Positions 16,339 to 24,239 of a stretch of 39,529 nt of DNA are shown here, piece by piece (the stretch's first letter is position 1; every line of letters begins with the position of its first letter). The notes beneath the pieces are model-generated. The model was not told where the DNA came from and made no database searches. It saw only the letters and a program-made list of their open reading frames with translations. The translations under genes and the position numbers were made by a program. The DNA comes from an uncultured Altererythrobacter sp. GTDB lineage: Bacteria > Pseudomonadota > Alphaproteobacteria > Sphingomonadales > Sphingomonadaceae. The stretch lies in NCBI GenBank assembly GCA_946885545.1, contig CAMPGP010000001.1, positions 1 through 39,529 of the forward strand, in the 5' to 3' direction.

Positions 16339-19167
16339 ATGGCAATTCGTAGCAATCTTCGCAGCGGCGTGAGCAGTGCGGCGTTCACCTTGTCGCTCGC
16401 AGTGCTGGCGGTTCCGCAAGCCGCGACGGCGCAGGACGCCGATCCGCAGACCAGCGCGGAAGAGGAAGACGAGAACGTCATCGTCGTCAGCGGCATCCGC
16501 GGCGCGATCGAGAGCTCGGTCGCGCAGAAGCGTGAAAACACCTCCATCGTCGAAGTCGTCAGCGCCGAGGACATCGGCAAGCTGCCCGACCAGTCGATCG
16601 CCGAATCGCTATCGCGCCTGCCCGGCCTTGCCACGCAGCGGCTCGACGGGCGCGCCAACGTGGTCTCGATCCGCGGCCTCGCACCCGACTTCACCACCAC
16701 GCTGCTGAACGGCCGCGAGCAGGTGAGCGCCAGCAACAACCGCGGCGTCGAACTCGACCAGTATCCGTCCGAACTGCTCAACGGCGCGGTCGTGTACAAG
16801 ACGCCCGATGCGCAGCTGATCGGCCAGGCTCTAGGCGGCACGATCGACATGCGCACGATCCGTCCGCTCGCCCATGGACGCCGGACGATCGTCGTCGGCG
16901 TGCGCGGCGAGATCAACGACCTCGGCAAGCTGAACCCCGACATCTCGGACAAGGGCTACCGCGCGAACATCTCCTACGTCGACCAGAACGAAGCGGGCAC
17001 TCTCGGCTGGGCCTTCGGCTACGCGCGCATGCAGTCCCCGACGCAGGAAGAGCGCTGGAACGCCTGGGGCTACCCCGCCGTCGACGCCTGCGACGAGCGC
17101 TTCAACGACGACGTGGCATCGGGCGGCACCACCTGCGGCGATGTCCAGCGCGCACCCGCGCCCGGATACGAGGACGCTGTCGGCAACCTCGTGATCGGCG
17201 GCGCGAAGCCCTACGTGAAATCTAACGAGCTGAAGCGCGACGGCGTAATGGGTGTGCTTGAATTCATGCCCGACGATCGCTTCCACGTGACGCTCGACGG
17301 CTACTGGTCGCGCTTCCGCGACGAACAGCGCCTGCGCGGGATCGAGCTGCCGCTCTACTGGGGTAACGCGACCCTGGCTCCGGGCGCGCAGTCCGAAGAC
17401 GGGCTCGTCACATCGGGCAGCTACACCGGTGTCGAAGCGGTCATGCGCAACGACATCGTCAACCGCGATTCCGAAATCTTCGCCGGCGGCCTCAACACCG
17501 AATTCGCCGCCACCGACACGCTGACCTTCGAACTCGACCTCAGCTATTCGGAACTGAAGAAGACCGAAGAGAACCTCGAGATCTATCTCGGCACGGGCCG
17601 CGGCGCCGGTGTCGGCGCACGCGACACGATCGGCTTCACCATGCCCTCGACCGGCGGCGTCATCACGTTCGATCCGGGCCTCGACTATGCCGACCCCTCG
17701 CTGTTCGTCATCACCGACCCGCAGGGCTGGAACAGCTGCGGCGGCGCGGTGCCGAACTGCCAGGACGGATTCGTAAACCGCCCGCGGATCAAGGATCGGC
17801 TGAAGGCCATCCGCCTCCAGGCGACGCAGGCCTTCGACGGGGACATCCTTGAAAACGTCACCGTCGGCGCGAACTACTCCGACCGGCGCAAGCAGCTGAT
17901 CGACGAGGGCTTCGTGCTGACGCACGAGAACTACCCCGACGATACGCAGGTGCCGGCCGACTTCCTCTACGATCCGGTTTCGCTCGGCTTCATCGGCATC
18001 CCGGGCATGGTCGCGTTCGATGCATGGCGCTATTACAACGAAGGCAACTACACGCTGACCGACGAGTCCGCGTGGACGCCGGGCCGACTGACCAACAGCT
18101 ACATCGTCAACGAGAAGGTTCTCACCGGTTTCGTGCAGGCGAATTTCAATAGCGGTCCGGTACGCGGCAACACGGGCGTGCAGATCGTCTACACCGACCA
18201 GTCGGCCGATGGCTTCGCAGCCTTCAATCCGGGCACCGGCACGGTTTCTGATCCCATCACCGATGGCGACAAGTACACCGAAATCCTGCCTAGCCTGAAC
18301 CTCACGTTCGAAATGGCACCCGAAACCTTCATTCGCTTCGGTGCCGCACGCATGCTGGCCCGCGCCCGCATGGACCAGCTGAACCCGGGTGTGGGCTACA
18401 ACTACAACACCGCCATTTCCGGCACCGGAAGCATCAACAACACGCCGTGGTCCGGCACCGTGGGCAATGCGAAGCTGCGCCCCCTCATGGCCAACACGGT
18501 CGATCTGGCGGTGGAGAAGTATTTCGGGCGCGGTGCCTATGTCTCGCTCGGCGGCTTCTACAAGTATCTCGACAACTGGATCTATCGCCAGAACGACCTG
18601 TTCGACTTCACCGGCTACGCAACCCCCGACGGATCGACGCCGATATTCGACTTCGGCATCGTGTCGCAGTGGCAGAACGGCCGTGGTGGCCGGATCTATG
18701 GCGGTGAGGCCTCCGCATCGCTGCCCTTCGCCACTTTCTCGTCCGCGCTTGACGGCTTCGGCGTGCTCGGCAGCGCGTCCTACACCAAGAGCCGGGTTCG
18801 CGAAGGCGGCGCCGATCCGATCTCGATGCCCGGTCTCTCGCGCTGGGTCGCCAACGGCACGGTCTATTTCGAGAAGTATGGCTTCCAGGCGCGTGCTTCG
18901 GGCCGGTACCGTTCGAAGTTCCTGGCCGAAGTCTCGGGCCTCAGCCTCGCCCGCGACCGGGTGATGGCGCAGTCCGAATTCGTGGTCGACGCGCAGATCG
19001 GCTACACCTTCCAGGAAGGCGCGCTCGAAGGTCTGGGCATTCTGCTCCAAGGCAGCAACCTGACCAACGAGCCGTTCATCACCTACTACAACGACGATCC
19101 GCGTCAGGTGCGCGACTATCAGAACTACGGCCGCAACTTCATGGCCGGCATCACCTACAAGTTCTGA
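16339..19167 (+). CDS. TonB-dependent outer-membrane receptor (MalA-like, maltodextrin uptake)
   Basis: 942 residues. A signal peptide ends near ATAQ (~residue 32). The plug domain (~47-170) includes VIVVSGIRGAIESSVAQKR and LPDQSIAESLSRLPGLATQR with VVSIRGLAPDFTTTLLNGRE; the remainder is a 22-strand barrel ending in the aromatic NFMAGITYKF. This is the Xanthomonas/Caulobacter type of receptor used for oligosaccharide uptake, energised by TonB-ExbBD. Context (amylases, alpha-glucosidases, MFS, LacI regulator) points to maltose or maltodextrins. AAGGGG lies before the ATG. It is the first and probably the most strongly expressed gene of the plus-strand unit, separated from the enzymes by a hairpin. 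Confidence 0.92.
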   Translation: MAIRSNLRSGVSSAAFTLSLAVLAVPQAATAQDADPQTSAEEEDENVIVVSGIRGAIESSVAQKRENTSIVEVVSAEDIGKLPDQSIAESLSRLPGLATQRLDGRANVVSIRGLAPDFTTTLLNGREQVSASNNRGVELDQYPSELLNGAVVYKTPDAQLIGQALGGTIDMRTIRPLAHGRRTIVVGVRGEINDLGKLNPDISDKGYRANISYVDQNEAGTLGWAFGYARMQSPTQEERWNAWGYPAVDACDERFNDDVASGGTTCGDVQRAPAPGYEDAVGNLVIGGAKPYVKSNELKRDGVMGVLEFMPDDRFHVTLDGYWSRFRDEQRLRGIELPLYWGNATLAPGAQSEDGLVTSGSYTGVEAVMRNDIVNRDSEIFAGGLNTEFAATDTLTFELDLSYSELKKTEENLEIYLGTGRGAGVGARDTIGFTMPSTGGVITFDPGLDYADPSLFVITDPQGWNSCGGAVPNCQDGFVNRPRIKDRLKAIRLQATQAFDGDILENVTVGANYSDRRKQLIDEGFVLTHENYPDDTQVPADFLYDPVSLGFIGIPGMVAFDAWRYYNEGNYTLTDESAWTPGRLTNSYIVNEKVLTGFVQANFNSGPVRGNTGVQIVYTDQSADGFAAFNPGTGTVSDPITDGDKYTEILPSLNLTFEMAPETFIRFGAARMLARARMDQLNPGVGYNYNTAISGTGSINNTPWSGTVGNAKLRPLMANTVDLAVEKYFGRGAYVSLGGFYKYLDNWIYRQNDLFDFTGYATPDGSTPIFDFGIVSQWQNGRGGRIYGGEASASLPFATFSSALDGFGVLGSASYTKSRVREGGADPISMPGLSRWVANGTVYFEKYGFQARASGRYRSKFLAEVSGLSLARDRVMAQSEFVVDAQIGYTFQEGALEGLGILLQGSNLTNEPFITYYNDDPRQVRDYQNYGRNFMAGITYKF

Positions 19168-19174
19168 TCGTGGC

Positions 19175-19202
19175 GGCGGGTCCGGCCCTGTTCGGACCCG
19201 CC
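19175..19202 (+). terminator. Hairpin after the receptor gene (attenuating terminator)
   Basis: Perfect 10-bp inverted repeat GGCGGGTCCG / CGGACCCGCC with an 8-base loop, starting eight bases after the receptor stop, followed by a weakly U-rich CCTCTTGTGT. The poor U-tract suggests partial termination or mRNA protection, which would keep receptor mRNA in excess over the enzyme genes. Confidence 0.5.
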
Positions 19203-19264
19203 CCTCTTGTGTCGGCGAACGCCCGCCGCCAGGCAGGCATCGCCACAGGGATGGGAGTGGGAAT

Positions 19265-20791
19265 GTGAGCGAGAGTCGCATCCGCGACGTCGTCATCGTG
19301 GGTGGCGGCACCGCGGGCTGGATGGCCGCTGCGGCGCTTTCCGCCACGATGGGCGGGCAGATCCGCATCCGCCTGGTCGAAAGCGAGGCGATCGGCACGG
19401 TCGGGGTCGGCGAAGCGACGATCCCCGCGATCCGCCTGTTCAACGGGCTATGCGGGATCGACGAGAACGAATTCATCCGCGCGACGCAAGGCAGCTTCAA
19501 GCTCGGGATCGAATTCCAGAACTGGGGCAGCGTGGGCGAGAGCTACATGCATGCCTTCGGCCAGATCGGACAGAGCCTCGACCTGATCGAGTTCTGGCAA
19601 TACTGGCTGCGCGGCCGGCGCGAAGGCGTGGCGGAACCGCTCGGTCACTATTCCTTCAACGAGACCGCGGCGCGCGACAATCGGTTCGCCCGCTTGCCGC
19701 GCATTCCCAACACCGAACTCGACGGCATATCGTGGGCGTTCCACTTCGACGCCTCGCTCTACGCCCGCTTCCTGCGCGGTATCGCCGAACGCGCGGGGGT
19801 CGAACGGATCGAAGGCCGCATCGTCGACGTTTCGCGCGACGGCGAGACGGGCTTCGTCCGTTCGGTTATGCTGGAGAGCGACGAGGAGATCGGGGGCGAA
19901 CTGTTCATCGACTGCTCGGGCTTCCGCGCACTGCTGATCGGCGAAGCGATGGGCGTCGGCTATGACGACTGGACGCACTGGCTGCCGTGCGACCGCGCGA
20001 TCGCGGTCCCGACCGAAAACGTCGGCCCGCCGCGCCCCTATACCCAGGCGATCGCGCACGAAGCAGGGTGGCAATGGCGCATCCCGCTCCAGCACCGTAG
20101 CGGCAACGGCCACGTGTTCTGTTCCGAGTTCCTGAGCGAGGACGAGGCGACCGCCACGCTGCTCGCCAATCTCGAGGGCGAACCGCTGGCCGAGCCGCGC
20201 ACGCTGTCGTTCCGCACCGGCAGACGGCAGCAGGCCTGGCAGGGCAACGTCGTAGCGCTGGGGCTCTCCTCGGGCTTTCTCGAGCCGCTCGAATCGACGA
20301 GCATCCACCTGATCCAGAACGGCATCGCGAAGCTGATTTCGCATTTCCCCGACCGCGCCTTCGCCGCCGCCAACGTCGCGGCCTACAACCGCCGGGTGGC
20401 TTACGACTACGAGCGCATCCGCGACTTCATCATCCTGCATTATCACGCCAACCAGCGCAGCGAGCCGTTCTGGCAGCGCTGCCGCGAGATGGCGATCCCC
20501 GATGCGCTCCGCGACAAGATCGACCTGTTCCGCGCCACCGGTCGGGTGTTCCGCGAACAGGACGAGCTGTTCGTCGAAGTGGGCTGGTTCCAGGTGCTGA
20601 CCGGGCAGAACGTCGTCCCCGACACCTACCATCCGCTGGCCGACGCGCTGACTGGAGACGAGCTGGCCGGCTTCCTCAAGGATATCCGCACGATAGTCGC
20701 GTCCAACGCCGCACGGCTGCCGTCGCACGGCGATTTCATCGCGCAGCACTGCGCCGCCGCGCCGCCCATGGCACAGAAGGTTTCCGCATGA
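19265..20791 (+). CDS. Flavin-dependent tryptophan halogenase family protein
   Basis: 508 residues. The FAD-binding GGGTAGW is at 13-19. The lysine of the halogenase active site is conserved at K79 in GSFKLGIEFQNW, the same number as in PrnA and RebH. GWQWRIP (268-274) matches the WxWxIP signature, and GFLEPLEST (338-346) carries the glutamate pair region. Catalytic elements therefore look intact, so halogenation of an indole or other arene with FADH2 and halide is possible. No flavin reductase is encoded nearby. Starts with GTG at 19265 behind GGGAGTGGGA. Its stop overlaps the next amylase start (ATGA). Such homologues are frequent in TonB-receptor sugar loci of caulobacters, xanthomonads and sphingomonads, and their role there is unknown. 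Confidence 0.88.
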   Translation: MSESRIRDVVIVGGGTAGWMAAAALSATMGGQIRIRLVESEAIGTVGVGEATIPAIRLFNGLCGIDENEFIRATQGSFKLGIEFQNWGSVGESYMHAFGQIGQSLDLIEFWQYWLRGRREGVAEPLGHYSFNETAARDNRFARLPRIPNTELDGISWAFHFDASLYARFLRGIAERAGVERIEGRIVDVSRDGETGFVRSVMLESDEEIGGELFIDCSGFRALLIGEAMGVGYDDWTHWLPCDRAIAVPTENVGPPRPYTQAIAHEAGWQWRIPLQHRSGNGHVFCSEFLSEDEATATLLANLEGEPLAEPRTLSFRTGRRQQAWQGNVVALGLSSGFLEPLESTSIHLIQNGIAKLISHFPDRAFAAANVAAYNRRVAYDYERIRDFIILHYHANQRSEPFWQRCREMAIPDALRDKIDLFRATGRVFREQDELFVEVGWFQVLTGQNVVPDTYHPLADALTGDELAGFLKDIRTIVASNAARLPSHGDFIAQHCAAAPPMAQKVSA

Positions 20792-22620
20792 TCCGTATCG
20801 TTCTCCCGCTTCTCACGCTCGGCCTCGCCGCCTGCGCCCATGCGCAGGATGTGGCCGCGCCCACGCCCGCCACGGATTATCGCGAGCGCGCACCGTCGGA
20901 GGAGATCGTCTATTTCGTCCTCCCCGACCGGTTCGAGAACGGCGACCCGTCGAACGACGAGGGCGACTTTTCGGGCGACCGGCTGGCAACCGGCTACGAT
21001 CCGACCGCCAAGGGCTTTTTCCACGGCGGGGACCTCAAGGGGCTGACGCAGCGGCTAGACTATCTCGATCGGCTCGGCGTCACCGCGATCTGGTTCGCCC
21101 CGATCTTTCAGAACAAGCCGGTGCAGGGGCCGCCGGGCGATGAGAGCGCGGGCTATCACGGGTACTGGGTGACCGACTTCACCCGCCCCGACGGCCATTT
21201 CGGCAGCCGCGAGGAGTTCAAGGCCTTCGTCGATGCGGCGCACGCCCGGGGGATGAAGGTCTACATGGACATCATCACCAACCACACCGCCGACGTCATC
21301 ACCTATGCCGACGGCGACGCGACGAACTTCGAATACCGGAGCAAGGGCGACTATCCCTATTCGACCCGCGGCGGCCCCGATGGCGCGCCGATCAACCCCG
21401 GCTTCATGGGCGACGAGGACAGTTCCGAAGCGAACTTCGCCAAGCTGACCGATCCGAACTACGCCTACGTGCCGGAAATTCCCGAGGCGGAGCGCACCGT
21501 GAAGGTCCCCGCCTGGCTCAACGATCCGATCTACTACCACAACCGCGGCAACAGCAGCTTCACCGGAGAGGACAGCCGTTTCGGCGATTTCTCCGGGCTC
21601 GACGACCTGTTCACCGAGCACCCCCGCGTGCGCGCCGGGATGATCGAGATCTTCTCCGGCTGGGTGCGCGACTTCGGCGTCGACGGCTTCCGCATCGACA
21701 CCGCGCGCCATGTCGATCCCGGCTTCTGGCAGACCTTCGTGCCCGCGCTCATGCAGACCGCGCGCGAGGAGGGCATCCCCAACTTCACGATGTTCGGCGA
21801 AGTCTACAAGGACGTGCCGGAAAGCGGCTACATCGCCGAGTACACGCGCCGCGACAAATTGCCCGCGGTGCTAGACTTCGCTTTCCAGGCCTCGATGCGC
21901 GAGCTGCTGGGGCGCGACAAGGGCACGGTGGTGCTGGCGCACATGTTCGACGGCGACGTGCTCTACGAAGGCGGCGAGGCAACGGCGCGGAACCTGCCGA
22001 CCTTCCTCGGCAACCACGACATGGGCCGCTTCTCGACCCTCATTAAGCAGGACAAACCCGGTATCTCGCAGGAAGAGCTGCTGGCCCGGGTCAAGCTCGG
22101 CCATGCGATGATGCTGAGCCTGCGCGGCGCGCCGGTCATCTACTACGGCGATGAGCAGGGCTTCGTGGGCGACGGCAACGACCAGCTCGCGCGCGAGGAC
22201 ATGTTCCCGAGCAAAACCGCAGTCTACAACGACAACGACCTGATCGGCACCGATGCGACCACGGCGGAGAGCAATTTCGACGAGAACCACCCGCTGTTCC
22301 GCCTGATCGCCGAGCTGTCCGCCGTGCGCCGCGCGCATCCGGCGCTGACCCGCGGCAGGCAGGTCGTTCGGCATTACGAGCAGGAGGCGGGAATTTTCGC
22401 CGCCAGCCGCTTCGACCCCGATTCCGGCGCCGAATACCTCGTCGCCTTCAACACCACCGCCGCCCCGCGCGAAGCGAACGTGACGCTCGGCTACGACGCA
22501 CGCGCGTTCCAGACGCTGGCGGGCACCTGTCCGGCCGAAGTCTCGGCCCCCGGCAGCGCAGCCTTCGCGCTCCCCGCATTCGGCTGGGCGGTGTGCCGTG
22601 TGAGCGAGACCGCCGAATGA
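20788..22620 (+). CDS. GH13 alpha-amylase / cyclomaltodextrinase-like lipoprotein
   Basis: 610 residues. A lipoprotein signal is seen in LLTLGLAAC with acylated Cys16, so it should be anchored to a membrane facing the periplasm or the surface. GH13 motifs are complete: DIITNHTAD, GFRIDTARH with nucleophile D304, MFGEVYKD with acid/base E338 and FLGNHDMGRF with D411. The DRFENGDPSND opening is typical of periplasmic amylases of the maltogenic/cyclodextrin-hydrolysing kind. It probably cuts long maltodextrins arriving through the receptor. It starts inside the halogenase stop (ATGA) and its own stop overlaps the next start in the same manner. Confidence 0.9.
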   Translation: MIRIVLPLLTLGLAACAHAQDVAAPTPATDYRERAPSEEIVYFVLPDRFENGDPSNDEGDFSGDRLATGYDPTAKGFFHGGDLKGLTQRLDYLDRLGVTAIWFAPIFQNKPVQGPPGDESAGYHGYWVTDFTRPDGHFGSREEFKAFVDAAHARGMKVYMDIITNHTADVITYADGDATNFEYRSKGDYPYSTRGGPDGAPINPGFMGDEDSSEANFAKLTDPNYAYVPEIPEAERTVKVPAWLNDPIYYHNRGNSSFTGEDSRFGDFSGLDDLFTEHPRVRAGMIEIFSGWVRDFGVDGFRIDTARHVDPGFWQTFVPALMQTAREEGIPNFTMFGEVYKDVPESGYIAEYTRRDKLPAVLDFAFQASMRELLGRDKGTVVLAHMFDGDVLYEGGEATARNLPTFLGNHDMGRFSTLIKQDKPGISQEELLARVKLGHAMMLSLRGAPVIYYGDEQGFVGDGNDQLAREDMFPSKTAVYNDNDLIGTDATTAESNFDENHPLFRLIAELSAVRRAHPALTRGRQVVRHYEQEAGIFAASRFDPDSGAEYLVAFNTTAAPREANVTLGYDARAFQTLAGTCPAEVSAPGSAAFALPAFGWAVCRVSETAE

Positions 22621-24239
22621 ACCGCATGGAACGCCTCGCCGCGTCCGCCCGGAGCGACACCGCCGAATGGTGGCGCGGCGCGGCGATCTACCAGATCTAT
22701 CCGCGCAGCTTCATGGATGCGAACGGCGACGGGATCGGCGATCTCGCCGGTATCGCCTCGCGGCTCGACTACGTGGCGGACCTCGGCGTCGACGCGATCT
22801 GGATCTCGCCGTTCTACACCAGCCCGATGAAGGATTTCGGCTACGACGTGGCCGATTACTGCGGCGTGGATCCGATTTTCGGCACGCTCGAGGATTTCGA
22901 TGCGCTGGTCGCCCGCGCGCACGCGTTCGGCCTCAAGGTGCTGATCGATCAGGTTTATTCGCACACCTCGGACGAGCATCCGTGGTTCGTCGAAAGCCGT
23001 TCCAGCCGCGACAATCCCAAGGCCGACTGGTACGTCTGGGCCGACGCCAAGCCCGACGGCTCCCCGCCGTCGAACTGGCAGTCGGTGTTCGGCGGCCCGG
23101 CCTGGACCTGGGACGCGCGGCGCGGGCAGTACTACCTGCACAATTTCCTCAGCAGCCAGCCGCAGCTGAATGGCCACAACCCGGCGGTGCAGGACGCGCT
23201 GCTCGGCGTGGCGCGGTTCTGGCTGGATCGCGGGGTCGACGGGTTCCGCATCGATGCGCTCAACTTCTCGATGCACGACCCGCAATTGCGCGACAATCCG
23301 CCCGCCCCGGCGAGCGATCGACCGCGCACGCGCCCGTTCGATTTCCAGCGCCACGTGCACAACATGTCGCACCCCGACATTCCGCGCTTCATCGAGCGCA
23401 TCCGCGAGGTCGCGGACGGGTACGACGCGATATTCACCGTCGCCGAAGTTGGCGGACCCGAAGCCGAAGGCGAAATGAAGTCCTTCACGGCGGGCGGCAA
23501 CCGGCTGAACTCCGCTTACGGATTTAACTTCCTCTATGCCGAGCGGCTGACTCCCGGCCTCGTCTGCGCCGCGCTAGCGCAGTGGCCGGACGACGAGGGC
23601 GTCGGCTGGCCGAGCTGGGCGTTCGAAAACCACGACGCCCCCCGCGCGCTGTCGCGCTGGTGCGCGCCGCAGCATCGCGACGCCTTCGCGCGAATGAAGA
23701 TGGTCCTGCTCGCCAGCCTGCGCGGCAACGTGATCCTCTATCAGGGCGAGGAACTCGGGCTGACCCAGGTCGAGATTCCGTTCGACCAGCTCCACGATCC
23801 CGAGGCCATCGCCAACTGGCCGCTCACGCTCTCGCGCGACGGTGCCCGCACGCCGATGCCGTGGGACGGTGCGGCGGCGGACGGCGGCTTCGGTTCCGAC
23901 ACGCCCTGGCTGCCGCTCGGCGACGAGAACCTCGCGCGCGCGGTCGACGCGCAGCGCGGCGATCCTGCCTCGCTGTTCGCGCTGACCCGCACGCTGCTCG
24001 CGCAGCGCGCGGCGCACCCGGCGTTGCGGCACGGCGCGGTGGCCGAATGCCGTGCAGACGGCGCGCTACTCGTGCTCGAGCGCGAGCACGCTGGCGAACG
24101 CGTGCGCTGCCTGTTCAACTTCGGCGACACCCCGCTCGCGCTCGAACCCGGCATGGCCGCGGGCGAAACGCTCGTCGCGGTGAACGACGCGACCACCACC
24201 CATCTCCCTCCCTTCGGCGCAACAATGGTGATTCTATGA
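22617..24239 (+). CDS. Cytoplasmic GH13 alpha-glucosidase (oligo-1,6-glucosidase type)
   Basis: 540 residues without a signal peptide, hence cytoplasmic. The opening WWRGAAIYQIYPRSFMDANG with GIGDLAGIASRLDYV is that of GH13 alpha-glucosidases (subfamilies 17/23/31). Nucleophile D213 is in GFRIDALNF, acid/base E277 in TVAEVGG and D340 in FENHDAPR. It hydrolyses imported maltose and short maltodextrins to glucose. The ATG at 22617 overlaps the previous stop (ATGA); an earlier frame-start at 22593 would add eight residues and lacks this coupling. The stop overlaps the GH97 start. Confidence 0.92.
   Translation: MNRMERLAASARSDTAEWWRGAAIYQIYPRSFMDANGDGIGDLAGIASRLDYVADLGVDAIWISPFYTSPMKDFGYDVADYCGVDPIFGTLEDFDALVARAHAFGLKVLIDQVYSHTSDEHPWFVESRSSRDNPKADWYVWADAKPDGSPPSNWQSVFGGPAWTWDARRGQYYLHNFLSSQPQLNGHNPAVQDALLGVARFWLDRGVDGFRIDALNFSMHDPQLRDNPPAPASDRPRTRPFDFQRHVHNMSHPDIPRFIERIREVADGYDAIFTVAEVGGPEAEGEMKSFTAGGNRLNSAYGFNFLYAERLTPGLVCAALAQWPDDEGVGWPSWAFENHDAPRALSRWCAPQHRDAFARMKMVLLASLRGNVILYQGEELGLTQVEIPFDQLHDPEAIANWPLTLSRDGARTPMPWDGAAADGGFGSDTPWLPLGDENLARAVDAQRGDPASLFALTRTLLAQRAAHPALRHGAVAECRADGALLVLEREHAGERVRCLFNFGDTPLALEPGMAAGETLVAVNDATTTHLPPFGATMVIL

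Noticed and set aside
16831..19500. 889-codon minus-strand reading frame antisense to the TonB receptor
   Set aside because: The plus strand encodes a clear receptor with signal peptide, plug and C-terminal aromatic residue; the antisense product has no recognisable fold.
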